The notes: a model not told the origin generated them from the letters alone. A stretch of DNA of 64,000 nt from Mastigamoeba balamuthi (GCA_902651635.1 CACRSC010000084.1:396154-460153), one strand, 5' to 3'. Counted from the first letter of the stretch, positions 36,901 to 47,695 are shown. Translations and numbers: made by a program.

Positions 36901-37565
36901 CCGAGGCCCTGTGCACCGTCGCCAAGGAACACGTCATCCCGAATCTGAACGCCGCCAACGCCGCCGCCGCCTCTGCGACGTTCAAGTCGACGGGTGTCGC
37001 GTTCCCCCCGGCCGCCGATGGCTTCCTGGGCCGCCCGTTGTCAGTCTTCCGCAGCATCGCAAAGACCGTGCACGCCAAGTTTGTCAACAGGGAGTACCTG
37101 TTCTCCGGGATTGTTAACCACCGGCAGTACGATACCCGCTCGGAGCCTCTCGAGGCCGAGCTCGCTTCTGCCAGGAATGGTGTCCTCGCCGACGCAGAGA
37201 GGATCGACGAGTGGACGCGCGCCGCCGAGTCTCTGCTGAGCGTGTTGCAGGAGGGTGCGCGTGTCAAGCTGGGCTACCCCGAGCGGCGCGTTCACAAGCT
37301 GTTCGCGGACGAGATCTGTGCGCTGAGGCTGGGGGCGAACGACATCGGGGCGCTGCTCCCCGAGGACCTGTCCAAGTGGAATTTCTTCCAGTACCTCCGC
37401 TGGCTGCACGGACTCCTCGGCGACCTCATCGCCGCCGGAGACGCCAAGGCGGCCACTGTGCGCAAGAGCAATGTGTTCCGGAGGCGAGCACGCAGGCCCG
37501 ACGCGGAGGTTTACGTGGAGTCCGCTCACATTCTCGACCGCGACATCGCCGCGGGACGATACTGA
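21984..37565 (+). CDS. Giant RNF213-like AAA+ protein without visible RING finger
   Basis: I read one gene of roughly 4,500-4,700 residues. The first ~4.7 kb (21984-26700) is split by roughly 15-20 short introns and codes alpha-helical sequence; an uninterrupted exon of about 9 kb follows to 35684, then introns at 35685-35743 and 36414-36459. Two AAA+ modules are well formed: Walker A GGTGVGKTE (about 28547-28575) with Walker B IVFIDE (about 29150-29167), and GPPGCSKT (about 30028-30053) with VVLLDEAGLPSER (about 30257-30295) and the following LKVVHYKLDHP...SNKVLDAAKTNR, a signature of RNF213. A third loop, TGASCTGKS (about 27397-27423), is less canonical. Human RNF213 (about 5,200 residues) adds RING and RZ zinc fingers; I see no matching Cys/His cluster here. 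The C-terminal part matches the family only by position. Family role: large oligomeric AAA+ linked to ubiquitin, lipid droplets and anti-pathogen defence. Confidence 0.8.
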
Positions 37566-38262
37566 TAGCGAGAAGGCGGGTCCGACACTGCCGGAGAGGG
37601 CCGAGGAGGTGGAGCAGGGGCCAGGGGCCAAGACTGAGGACGTTCAGGACCTTCTCTGATCACTCCAACAACGTGTGACCCACGAATTATGGTGTGTACG
37701 TGAGATCTCCGTGAGAAAAACCCCACACGTCCGAGCATCCAACAGAGAGCTCCTGGAAAGAAGGACTCCGTGAGATTCCGCCCATGAAAAGCAGGCAATA
37801 GTAACTTAGAGCTCACGGAGACACCCGTGGAGTCCGGGAGATTGGGGCCTGTGTTTTTTTTGGTATTGTGTCCAGACAAGGGGGAAATGGGGCCGGAGCT
37901 CCAGTGCGCCCCCCTACCCACCCTGGTCTTTCAAGTTGGGCGCAGGGCTCAGCCATCAGGCGGCCAGTTGCGGCGGTCTGAATGATGCATCACGGCTGCC
38001 GCCGCCGTCGTCTTCCTCAAGGCCCGCCCCCTCACTGGGGGCAGCAGAGCTCACCCCTCGTGTCACAGCATCTCGTTGTATACAAGACATGGCGCAGTCG
38101 CGCTCAGGGTGCCCCAGTTTTGCGCGCTGCTGCTACTCATGGAGGATGAGGTGAGGACTGCCGGGGTTGCTGTATTCTTGTTGGTGGCCCTGTTTCGAGG
38201 GCGTGGCAAGAGATGGAAGGCGGGCCCGGGGCACAACAGACAGCTGGTCGGCTCGTGTCCGC
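37566..38262. other. Convergent 3' region between the RNF213-like and LIM genes
   Basis: No gene is supported in these 697 bp. CTCCGTGAG occurs at 37707-37715 and 37766-37774 and its complement CTCACGGAG at 37812-37820, so a 9-bp stem with a ~37-nt loop can form between the last two; it could mark a 3' end. Short frames across 38076-38260 lack protein-like features and run into the LIM gene's last exon. Confidence 0.35.
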
Positions 38263-39171
38263 TCACTGCGACTCGGCGGGGGCGGCGGGCTCTGCCGGGG
38301 CGCCAGTGTTGGACGCGTCGACCGCCTGCGCGTCGGCGAACACGTTACGGTGGCCGGACCTGCCGTAGCCCTCGGACCCGTACAGCTTGTCCTGCAGCGT
38401 TGGCACAGCGAGCGTGAGAGGCGCAGCACAAACGGGCGATGGGGGGGCAAAATAAGCCGGCAGCTCACGTAGCACTTCTTGCAGAACGGGAACCCGTCGT
38501 GCTCGCCGAACGAGCCCGCGTGCAGCAGCGCTGAGCACTCCCAGCACCTGAGGAGGGGTGACAAGAGACGTCAGCAGGCGCGTTTTTGCGTGGTTTGGAT
38601 TATTGTCCCGCGTCCGAAACTGAACTGAATCTCAGGGGGCTGTCGTCGGTTGCGGACCTGAAGCAGAGCTTGTGCCAGTCCTTCTCGAGCGCGCGGGTGC
38701 GCTCGGCCATGTAGACGGCCTTGCCGCACTTGGGGCAGCCGGTCTTGAAGAGCTCTGCCTGCCTGGGCTGGCCGACGCCGGTGCCCGTGGCGGCGACCAT
38801 GGCGTCGACGACGCCGGTGCTCTGCAGGGCGGTGCTGCCCGGCTGGGCGACGGTCGTCCCGTACGTGCTGTAGCCCTTGAGGCTGAACGCCGCGTCGTAG
38901 TCGTGCTTGCAGTAGGGCTTGGCGTCGTGCTCGAGCGTCTTGTCGAGCGACAGCAGCTTGCCGCACGTCGTGCACTTGAGGCACGCTGTTGGGGTGGGTG
39001 CAGTGTTCCGTTGAGGAGGCGTTTTCGCAGTCGTCCGGTTCCCTGTGAAAAAGGGAAGGAGGGGAGCGGCCGCGTGCCCTTGTGCCACATGTTCTGCGCG
39101 AAGATCACCTGCTCATTGAAGTAGACGCTCTTGCCGCACGCAGGGCACTTCTTCGCGCCGCCAGTAGACAT
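38263..39171 (-). CDS. Two-LIM-domain protein (CRP-like)
   Basis: Four exons (39171-39078, 38985-38658, 38547-38469, 38391-38263) give 209 residues with exact frame. LIM1 runs CPACGKSVYFNEQVIF...WHKACLKCTTCGKLLSLD...YCKHDY; LIM2 runs CPKCGKAVYMAERTRALEKDWHKLCFRCWECSALL...FCKKCY. The tail LYGSEGYGRSG is like that of cysteine-rich proteins (CRP/CSRP), which bind actin-crosslinking partners or act in the nucleus. Between the LIM domains is a 60-residue Gly/Ala/Thr-rich linker. Intron 1 (38986-39077) contains no GT at all on the coding strand, so its donor must be GC (AAGG|GCACGC), which restores the family sequence WHKACLKC. The start shares a 191-bp divergent promoter with GDI. Confidence 0.9.
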
Positions 39172-39362
39172 TTCGTATTGGGGGGAGGCCTGAAAGAAGG
39201 GGGTCCTTTTTATTTAATTAGCGAGCGAGATCTCCTAACGGCCAACGTTACGGTAGATTCTCGCCCCCCTCGGAGATATTTACTATCGAGCGTTTCTTTG
39301 TGTTTTGTTGGCCTGGTCCTCCCTCGAAGAACCCAATCCGCCTACCCCTCACCACACGCGCA
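39172..39362. promoter_or_regulatory. Divergent promoter, LIM and GDI genes
   Basis: The 191 bp between two start codons hold TCGGAGATATTTAC (39270-39283), GTAGATTC (39253-39260) and an AT-rich TTTTTATTTAATTA run near 39206-39219. These match the AT-rich word family seen in the other divergent promoters. Confidence 0.4.
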
Positions 39363-41438
39363 ATGGATGAGTCCTACGACGCCATCGTTGTCGGCACGGG
39401 CCTGAAGGAGTGCATCCTCAGCGGCCTGCTCTCGGTCGACGGCCTCCGCGTGCTCCATCTCGACAGGTACAGCCGTCCTCCCCGACGTGATCGCTGTGGG
39501 GCGAATTCAATCCAATTTCTAAATTGAATTAATTAAATTTATCTCTCTCTCCCCCACTCCGTACGTGCCCCCCGTCGTCGGCTCACACCGCCCGCCCGCG
39601 CACGTCTCCAGGAACGGGTACTACGGCGGCGCGTCGGCGTCGCTGAACCTGAACCAGCTGTTCGAGCAGTTCCGCCAGAGCGAGAAGCCCAACGCCGCCC
39701 TCGGCGCCTCGCGCGACTACAACATCGACGTCATCCCCAAGTTCATCATGTCGTCCGGTGCGCCCTCCCCCCGCACCCCTCCCCTGGCCCCGGCGGCCGT
39801 CGTCGTCGATGCGGGGGCTTGGGGTTGCCGTGGATTGGTTGAGTTTCTGTGATTTTTCCGATCTGTGGAGGAAAAAGACGTATGTGTGTTGTGTTGTGTT
39901 CTGGTGTGGCGGTGGGAATGAAGAGAGAGGAGGGAGAGAGGGGGAGGGTCAGCGTCTCACGACCCGCGCCCCTCCCTGTAGGCCTGCTGGTCCAGATGCT
40001 GCTGCACACGGACGTCACGCGCTACCTGGAGTTCAAGTCTGTGGCGGGCAGCTACGTCTACAGGTGCGCCTCTTGACGGGTCCCCTTCGTTCTTTTCCCG
40101 ATCGCAGGCGTGGGGGGTCCTGGGGGCTGCTGGGCTCACCACCTCTGTTGCCTGCGGGGGGAGAGCAGGGGCGGCAAGATCCACAAGGTCCCCGCGACCG
40201 ACGGCGAGGCGCTCAGGTCGCCGCTGATGGGCCTCTTTGAGAAGCGCCGCTGCCAGAAGTTCTTCGTGTTCGTGCAGGACTACGAGGCCGAGAACCCCAA
40301 GACGCACCAGGGTACCCCACACAGCCTCTCCCTCTCTCTCTAGCCAGCTCTGCTCACGGCTCTGCTTCAGGGTTCGACCTGGACAAGGTGCTGATGAAGG
40401 ACCTGTTCAAGAAGTTCTCGCTCGAGCCCGACACGATCGACTTTATCGGCCACGCGATTGCGCTGTACCGCGACGACGCGTACCTCGAGCAGCCCGCCCG
40501 CGAGACCATCAAGCGCATCCGCCTCTACTTCGAGTCGCTCAGCCGCTACGGCAAGAGCCCCTACATCTACCCCCTCTACGGCCTCGGCGAGCTCCCCCAG
40601 GTACCTCCCCCCTTGCAACCAACCAATTTGGCTCGGCTGCTCGTCTGTTTGGTCTGTCACTTGCACTTGGATGTGCGAGGGCCCAGTGGGGCAGGGGGGC
40701 AGGGGTGCGGCCTGAGTGTAACTTGGATGCAGTTGGAGGCGCCGGTTTAACCTGTCTCTGACAAGACCCCCCTCCCCCCATTGACGGCAGGGCTTCGCGC
40801 GCCTGAGCGCCATCTACGGAGGCACGTACATGCTGAACGCGCCGATCAAGGAGTTTGTGTACGGCGAGGACGGCGCGATTGTGGGCGTGCGCTCGAGCGA
40901 GGCGCCCAACCCCGTGGCCAAGTGCAAGTTTGTGGCGGGCGACCCGAGCTACTTCCCCGACAAGGTGCGCAAGACGGGGCAGGTGATCCGCGTCATCTGC
41001 ATCCTGTCGCACCCGATCGACGGCACGGACAACAGCGAGAGCGTGCAGATCATCATCCCGCAGAAGCAGGTCGGCCGCAAGAGCGACATCTACGTCTGCG
41101 CCATGAGCTCGGCCAACAGCGTCGCGCCCGCGGGCAAGTTCATCGCCATTGTCGCGACGACGGTCGAGACGGCCAACCCGCAGCAGGAGGTGCAGCCCGG
41201 GCTGGCGCTGCTGGGCAAGATCGACGAGCAGTTTGTCTCGCTCACGGACACGTTCGAGCCCATTGCCGACGGCACCAAGGACAAGGTCTTCATCAGCAAG
41301 AGCTACGACCCCACGACGCACTTTGAGACGACGGTCGAGGACGTGATGGACATGTACCAGCGCATCACGGGCAAGACGCTCGTGCTCAAGCCCAAGCAGC
41401 ACCCCGAGGACGGCAGCGCGGCGCCGGCGGCCAACTGA
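39363..41438 (+). CDS. gdi: Rab GDP dissociation inhibitor
   Basis: Six exons (39363-39466, 39612-39757, 39982-40063, 40169-40311, 40371-40600, 40791-41438) encode 450 residues, the usual GDI length. The start [20 protein letters not shown] is the Rossmann-like first conserved region; [48 protein letters not shown] and the [13 protein letters not shown] segment follow in family order. GDI extracts prenylated GDP-bound Rab proteins from membranes and delivers them back, so it would act on Rab11 encoded 5 kb away. GDI and REP share this fold, but the length and lack of REP insertions support GDI. Introns are 59-224 nt; the first contains GAATTCAAT and AATTGAATT words. Confidence 0.95.
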
Positions 41439-41844
41439 GCCGGCGGGCGTCCTGAGTGGGGCCGGCGTTTCTCTCTTGGCTTGGGGAAAGCAGCCTCGCA
41501 GCTCCTACTTCCGACCCATGTTTTCGCAACACAGCAACTGGCTTTGCCCCCAATCCTTTTGCCGTGCCTGCCTGCTCCCTCGCATTCGTTTTTTTTGCAG
41601 TCAGCATTTGATTTGGCTGGACTAACGGATTGGACATGTGGATTGCACAGAGCTGGTCCTTGATGGTTCCACACCAAAACCAACTTGACACGTGCTGTAT
41701 CTTATCTCGTATCGCGTCACATCGCATCGCATTCGCATTTGCACAGCATGGACAGACCCCAAAGTCGCAACCTTCCAACCAGTGTAGGAAGGCGGCTGGC
41801 TGGCTCTACTGGAATTGTATTGTCTCTTTGGGCAACGACGTTGT
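41439..41844. other. Convergent 3' region between GDI and POLA2
   Basis: The 406 bp hold no supported gene. Short frames are open by chance. A run of CGCATCGCATTCGCATTTGC (41721-41740) is a small imperfect tandem repeat. Probably 3' untranslated sequence of both genes. Confidence 0.4.
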
Positions 41845-44153
41845 CTACAGACGGAGCACTTCGACGTGGCACGAAGTGGAGATGGGCTGTCCGTCCTCGG
41901 GCTGCGACACTGTTATCCTCGCGATCCTCCCGTACGAGCCGCTCTGGTACGCCCTCCCCGGGTTGACAAACACGACGCCGTCGACCTCCTGCGAACGGCA
42001 GGCCCGAGTCAGTTGCTGCTACGTGGGCACCAGCAGGGTTCTCGAGGACGGACCTTGACGAAACACTTGAGGTCTGACGAGGCCACCACGATGTCTGGGG
42101 TGTAGGGCCAGCACATCTCCTTCGTGTGCGTTGCGTCGACGTTGACGCCGCTCTCGGCGGGGCAGAGCGGGTACCAGCTGCGCTGTCGCAGCATCGCGCG
42201 GCAGACGCTCGCCATCCTGTCGGCGCTGCCCACGACGACCGAGTGCTTCGACAGGTCCTTGAGGACGTCCGTCGACGTGACGCCCACCGACAGCGCCCCG
42301 TCCACGACGACGACGCAGGGATTCGGGGCCCTCAGCGTCTGCAGGCGTCCCGCGGGCATCAGCCGAGGAGGGAGGGACTACGCGGAGATGGTGGGTGGAC
42401 GGACCTCTTGCAGGGCCTTGCAGGTTGGGAACGGGGGCTGGGGCAGCACGCAGTGGTTGTAGCTCGCGTCCCGCAGCGACGGAACGACGACGACCTGCGC
42501 AGTGCACCCCTGCGAGCGCAGGCGCGAGACGGCCCTCGTGAGCGCCTCCTCGAACACAGTCTGGAACTCCTGCGTCAGCATGGCGATCCTCGGGTGCTGC
42601 TGGTCCACGAACGGCCCGCACTGCGCAGGGGGAAGGGGGAGACTGTCAGCAAGCTGCGGCAATCGAGGGCAACGCGCAGCGCACGAGAATGAGGACTTCG
42701 GGGCTGCTGCGGATGGCCTCGTCGATGACGGCGTCCAGGGGGCTGAACTGCCACGTTGCGCCCATCGTGTACGGCCCAGTCGAAACGAGGATCTGCACTG
42801 CGCCCTCTACCCTGCTCCTCCTCTCCATGAACGGCATCCTCGTCCCCTGCAGCGCAAGTGAGCGCTCCGCCGGCAGCGCTGGGAAAGGGAGGGCTCACAG
42901 TGGTGATCTTCTTCGAGATGAAAAGGTCGCCGCTGGGGTTCGAACCCTCGATCAAAACTGCCTGCCCGGGGAATATCGTGTACTCGGGGTCCCTGCGCAC
43001 GGCGGCGGGTGTTGGTGTCAGGCACAGAGCGCGGGGCGAGAGTGCCGCTCACGTGATGGCGAGCTTGACGCGCGAGCTGCCGATGGACGACGACGACTGC
43101 AGCACCGCAGTCGACGCGGTGAGCCTCGCGGTCTCTCCGGGCGCGTCCGCCTCCTCGTACGCGATCCGCCCCGCCACGACGACCTCGTCCTGCACGCACT
43201 GGTCCGCGGGTATCTGGTCCTTGTCCGCAGCCGCCAGCATCTCGTTGCAGAGCTCCTCCGTGCGGGCGTCGGCAGCCGCAACGCGCCCGAACAGCGCGTC
43301 TTGCGAGTACAGGAACCGGTACGGGGCGGTTTGCCCGTCGACCGACAGCGCCACGGGGGCGTCCCTGCGAGGCGCGGCGGGCCTGGGGGCGCCGAACGAG
43401 GCCTCGACTGCGCCACGGGGGCGCTCAGAGGACGACGACTGCGACTGCGACTGCGACTGCGACGAGGGCTGCGGCGAGCACGACGCCGCCCCGTGGGAGT
43501 CGGCACTGTCGTCCATGACGGCGTCGAGCTCGTCGGGGACGCGCGGCTTCTGCGACGCCGGCTTCGCGGCAGCGGGCGGGGGCGACACGGGAGGCTTGGC
43601 ATACCCGCACCCATCAAACAGCCTTACAGGAAGATATTTCAGACACAGCCAGATATATTCCGGTGACACGTAATGGCCAGGAGTTTCCGTACATGCTCGA
43701 GCTGGCGTGGGCGACGGCAGTGGGCAGCTGCGCGCGCTGCACCACCTGCGGCACCGACACGCGGAGGTGCGACCTGAACGCAGCCATCTCCGCCACGTTG
43801 GGCTGGGCGTGGGCGCAGTTTGGCGTTAATATCTGGGTCGAGATATTCCGCGCCAAAATCGCGATGATTTTGGCGGGAAAACTCGCGGGCGGCGCTGGCA
43901 CCTTCGGGTCCTTGTTCATGTTGAGAGCGTACGAATCCCACTTGTGGACGAGCCCAGAGGGTGTCAGCGAGAACTCCCTGCACAGCTTCTGGCCTGCAAC
44001 CCGGATGCGGAGGCGGTGAGAAGCGGTGGTCGAAGGTTGGGCGGCCGGGTGGGGGTGGGCCCCACATTGCGAGAGGATCTCGTCTGCGTCCGCGCCCGCG
44101 AGTGCCTGGTCGATCTCTGCCCACGCGTCCCTCACCTCCTGTGCGCTTGCCAT
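41845..44153 (-). CDS. POLA2: DNA polymerase alpha subunit B
   Basis: This is the non-catalytic B subunit that tethers primase to Pol alpha. The 5' exons 44153-44066, 43993-43902, 43802-43693 and 43622-43053 are frame-exact; further exons run to the stop at 41845. The N-terminus has the helical domain (LCREFSLTPSGLVHKW), then a Ser/Gln-rich linker with SQSQSQSQSSSS, then an OB fold (DPEYTIFPGQAVLIEGSNPSG). The inactive calcineurin-like phosphoesterase domain carries STGPYTMG, GPFVDQQHP, VVVPSLRDASYNHCVLPQPPFP, VGVTSTDVLKDLS, RSWYPLCP and YTPDIVVASSDLKCFVK, in the order of human POLA2; the last exon adds VVFVNPGRAYQSGSYGRIARI. The final intron (42016-42053) is only 38 nt. Introns 2 and 3 contain GATATTCC-type words. 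The start at 44153 is chosen because AT-rich promoter words lie immediately upstream, inside the longer open frame. Confidence 0.88.
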
Positions 44154-44284
44154 CGTTCGGAGGAAAAATCTGTCTGCCAAATATCTTTGTCAGATTCACC
44201 ATGAAAGATAGAATCTGCACTCTCTGCAAAAGCAGAAATAAATAAGCACCTGCGCGCGGCGCGTGGACGTTGGGAACCCATCCG
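44154..44284. promoter_or_regulatory. Divergent promoter, POLA2 and GT31 genes
   Basis: Only 131 bp separate the two start codons. GGAAAAATC (44162-44170) and CCAAATATCTTTG (44177-44189) are followed by CAGATTCACC and GATAGAATC. The pairing of an AAATATC core with a GAAAAATC word recurs at other promoters in the window. Confidence 0.45.
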
Positions 44285-45405
44285 ATGCGCTGGTACACGG
44301 GCCTCTCGCTGGTGGCTGTGGTCTCGTTCGTGGTCTGCGCCGCCATCGCTGTCATTGTCTCCGCCGCGGGCCTCCTCCCCGCCAGCCAAGCCGCCGCGCA
44401 CGCGAAACGCGGTGACGGCATCGGCGCCGGCGTCCTGCTCGGCCCCGAGTTCCGCGCGTTTCCTGCGCTCGACGCCGCTTCCAACCTCACGGGTTCGGGT
44501 CTCCGTCGCTTCCGCCACGCTCACTCGAGCGTCCCCCTTCGCTCCCGCTCCCCTGGTCCCGTTTCCCCCACTCCAGTCGTGATCGCTGTGAGGTCTCAGG
44601 CAACGGACGCCGCTCTCCGCGCCGCCACACGCAGCACGTGGTTCCAGCTCGTCGACAGGCGCCAGTGCGACACCACCAGCCACCCCTGTCTGCAGTCCCC
44701 CCACTCCCCCACTAACCGCCGCCCGACGCCCGCAGCGTGGCGCCGGTGTTCGTCGTGGAGGTGGGGTCCGTGGGGGCGCGCGAGGCGGGGGCGGTGCTCG
44801 CCGAGGCCAGGGAGCACGGCGACGTGCTCGCCGTCGACGCCAGCGGCAGCAGCGCCAGGTCGGGCGACGCCGCGCTGCTGTTCGTGCGCTGGCTCGCCGC
44901 GCGGGCGCCCCGCTCTGTCGCCCACCTCGTGCGCTGCGGCGGCGACGTGTTCCTCAGGGCCGACGAGGGTGAGCGCAACTGAATTGCCCGCGAATTCAAT
45001 TGCACTCACTTGCCGGCAGTCGTCAAGTACCTCGCGGGGAGGCAGAGGATCTACGCGGGGGACTTTGTCAAGACGGCCAAGAGGACCGACGACGACAAGA
45101 ACGAGTACTACCTCGAGGACATGCCGGCGTTCGCGCACGACGACCTGTACGTCCTGTCGCGCGACCTCGTCGACTTTGTGGCGTCGCTGTACCCGCTGGT
45201 CAAGACCATGAGCACCGAGGAGCGCAGCGTCGGTGTGTGGATGAGTCCCGTCGACGTCGACCTCACCCACGACCAGCGCTTCGCGGTTGCCCCCAAGGAC
45301 GCCCCGTGCTCCAAGAAAACCGCGTTCGGCGCCAGGGCTGCCACCGCGCAGGACGTCAAGGACCTGTGGGGGCGCCTCAAGGACAAGGGGGCGCTCTGTG
45401 TTTAA
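44285..45405 (+). CDS. Divergent beta-1,3-galactosyltransferase-like (GT31) membrane protein
   Basis: Exons 44285-44492, 44577-44664, 44736-44968 and 45020-45405 join in frame to 304 residues. A type II signal anchor (LSLVAVVSFVVCAAIAVIVSAAGLL) suggests a Golgi enzyme. VIAVRSQATDAALRAATRSTWFQL matches the GT31 start (RR.aiR.TW), and APVFVVEVGSV...EAREHGDVLAVD fits the next strand. The metal-binding DDD motif before the VF (family K.DDDVF) reads RCGGDVFLRADE here, with the first two Asp missing, so catalysis is doubtful. The C-terminal part has DLYVLSRDLVDFV, as in the family's Y.lS.d segment. Alternatives are an inactive paralogue or a related GT family. Intron 3 contains GAATTCAATT. Confidence 0.6.
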
Positions 45406-45552
45406 ACAATTGGCCGTGGGCACAATTATCCCCATTCCTCATTTCCAGGCCCCGCGCTCGCATTCGGACCCCCGTTGGGCCTGTGGGGAGGGCCTCACTG
45501 TCCAGAAACAAGGTGTTAACACTAATCAGTTGTTTGTCGCTCCTCCAATTAA

Positions 45553-46620
45553 TTACTTTTTGTCGGCCTGCTGCTGCTGCGAGCCGTAGAACAGATGCAG
45601 GAGCGACTGGTACTCCTCCTGCGGCTTCTCTGGCGGCGCAGGCTCCAGCTCCGCGGGAGAGGCGCTCGTCGTGGCGTGCGCCGCGCCCGCGCCCGTCCTC
45701 TTCGAACGCGCCTCGGGCACCCACTCCTCCTCCGACGTCACTCCTCCTGAAGCCTCGTCTGCGGACTCCTGTTACTGGCGAGCGTCAGCAGATTCTGCTG
45801 CCGTAATTTCCCGATACGATTCCCGATCCCCCAGAGAGAGAGAGAGCGAAAAAAGCAGACCAGTTGCCGGGCACGATCCGCACCTGGCTGGCGTCTCGCG
45901 GGGGCTGCTCGGCGGGCGCCTGCTTCCTCTGGAGCGCCCTCTTCTTGGGCGGCAGCTTGGGCGCCGAGCTGTCCTCCTGCTCGCTTCCGCTGCCGCCGCT
46001 GCCGCTGCCGCTGCTCTCCGACGGCGCCACGGGGTCCACGGCCGCCGGCACCGCAGCTGCGGCGGCTCCCGCTGCGGCGGCGGCCTTCTTGCGCGGCCTG
46101 CCCCTCTTCCTCTGCGCGCCGCCCTCGGGCTTCTGCTTGGCTGGCGGCTTGCTGCTGCTGCTGTTCTTGTCCTTGTCCTTGTTTGCCTGTCGGGTGGATA
46201 TTTTCCCGAAGATTTTTGAGTGCGTGGAATCGCGAGCCAGGTGACGTGTCGTACGTCGAGGCGCGGGCGGCCACGCGGTCGCCCGATGCCCTTGGCGCGG
46301 CGCTCCAGAACGTGCGGGCCGTCCTTGCTACCCTTGGGCCTCCCTTTTGGCGAGCAGAGAGTGAGTTGCCTGCCCCGGGTGCGTGCGTGCGTGGTGCTTC
46401 TCTTTCTTCTTCCGCCCACATGTGAATTCACTATTTTTCAATTTCCCAATTTAATTATTTTTTTATTTATATTTCTTTTTGATTTATTTATTTACACATT
46501 AGTGTTCTGTTGAGGGAAGGGGGCGGCACCGCGTGGGCGGCGGGTGGGCGCGGTGGCGGGCACGGCCAGTCCCGCCCCGCGAAGCACGTCGTGGACGAGT
46601 TCGGCGCTTTCTTCCGCCAT
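45553..46620 (-). CDS. AT-hook chromatin protein
   Basis: Four exons (46620-46530, 46343-46255, 46186-45884, 45768-45553) give 232 residues. Three AT hooks are visible: TRRPRGRPKGSKDG (formed across the first splice), IGRPRGRPRLD and QRKRGRPRKKA. AT hooks bind the minor groove of AT-rich DNA. The rest is low complexity: a Lys/Ser run, poly-Ala, an acidic Ser/Gly segment (SGSGSGGSGSEQEDSS) and a Gln-rich tail (LFYGSQQQQADKK). It is HMGA-like in layout but not clearly orthologous. The 186-nt first intron is strongly AT-rich; the second contains GGATATTTTCCC with GAAGATTTTT (46196-46217). In a GC-rich genome whose promoters carry AT-rich words, such a protein is a plausible reader of them; that link is inference. 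Confidence 0.7.
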
Positions 46621-46817
46621 GCGCTGCTCACGGGTGTTTGCCTGTGCAGCAGAAAAAAATAAACGAATCTGGGCGGAAATATCTCGCCAAACCGGTGGTC
46701 GCCCAGAGACATCAAGAGATGCCGCCCGTCATGCCCGGCAATATGTCAGGCGAAGTTAATGGAACGAGCCTGGGCCCTGGGTTTTCGAAATCTCGGGGGT
46801 GCGATATTATCGGAAAC
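46621..46817. promoter_or_regulatory. Divergent promoter, AT-hook and Rab11 genes
   Basis: The 197-bp region has two motif clusters, one near each gene: CGGAAATATCTCG with ACGAATCTGGG before it (46663-46686) on the AT-hook side, and TTTTCGAAATCTC plus GCGATATTATCGG (46782-46813) ending five bases before the Rab11 ATG. Confidence 0.45.
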
Positions 46818-47695
46818 ATGGAGGCCCAACAGCTGGTCCCCCGCACAGACCAGGAGGGAGGCCCTGCCCCCGCGGCTGCCATCGACTGCCTCTACAAGCG
46901 CAAGCCCCCACCCGCCCCCCTCTCTCCCCTCGCTCGCTGCGGTGCCTGATTCCGCACGCGACTCCCGACACGGCGCCCAACAACACAACAAACGGGGCAC
47001 AGTGGTGCTCATAGGGGACAGCGGTGTGGGCAAGAGCAACCTGCTGGCGAGGTTCAGCCTCAACGAGTTCCTGCCCGACAGCAAGGCCACCGTCGGCGTA
47101 GAGTTCGCCATGCAGACGGTCACCTGCCCCGACGGGGCCGTGGTCAAGGCCCAGGTGTGGGACACCGCCGGCCAGGAGCGGTTCCGCGCGATTTCGAACC
47201 TCTACTACAGGTGCAGGGGGAAAAGCAACAGACCAATTGATTTGGGCCTAAGCGAAGGAGGAAATTTCCCGGAATTTCGTTCGGTGTAGGGGAGCGCACG
47301 GGGCGCTCGTGGTCTACTCGATCGCCAGCCGGGACTCGTTCGACAACGTGCGGCACTGGGTCGAGGAGCTCCTGCAGCACGCGCCGGCTGCGCTCGTGAT
47401 CCTCGTCGGCAACAAGTGCGACCTCAAGCACCTGCGCGAGGTGCCCGCGGACGAGGGCAGGCAGTACGCCGAGCGCAACGGCTTCGCGTTCATCGAGACG
47501 TCGGCACGCGACGCCACCAACGTCTCGGCCGCGTTCCTCGAGATCATCTCGGCGGTCAGGAGCCCGCACGCGAGGCCGCAGGTGCAGCAGACCACCGAGG
47601 ACGACGGCCCGCGCCCGGACACGCCCGTGGACATCACGCCGCCCCCGGCCGAGGACGTGCGCCCGCCGGGCCCGCCGTGTCCCTGCAGCACGTGA
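46818..47695 (+). CDS. rab11: Rab11-family small GTPase
   Basis: Exons 46818-46899, 47003-47210 and 47290-47695 encode 231 residues. G1 is GDSGVGKSN, switch I has TVGVEF, G3 is [13 protein letters not shown]4 is NKCD and G5 is [37 protein letters not shown] and [13 protein letters not shown] match Rab11 rather than other Rabs. Rab11 directs recycling-endosome and post-Golgi traffic (contractile vacuole in amoebae). The N-terminus has a 20-residue extension. Intron 1 is best read with a GC donor (AAGC|GCAAGC), giving [15 protein letters not shown]; a GT donor 3' of it also keeps frame but inserts 14 Pro-rich residues. The C-terminus PPCPCST has a CxC two residues from the end, an unusual prenylation site. 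Confidence 0.9.

Noticed and set aside
37936-38417. Small plus-strand genes near 38 kb
   Set aside because: They overlap the LIM gene's last exon or have no start context, conservation or domain.
39958-40322. Minus-strand open frame in the GDI gene
   Set aside because: It crosses GDI exons and introns antisense and lacks protein-like features.
42935-42950. tRNA T-arm-like GGGTTCGAACCC
   Set aside because: It lies in the minus-strand POLA2 coding sequence (VLIEGSNPSGD); no acceptor stem, D arm or anticodon arm surrounds it.
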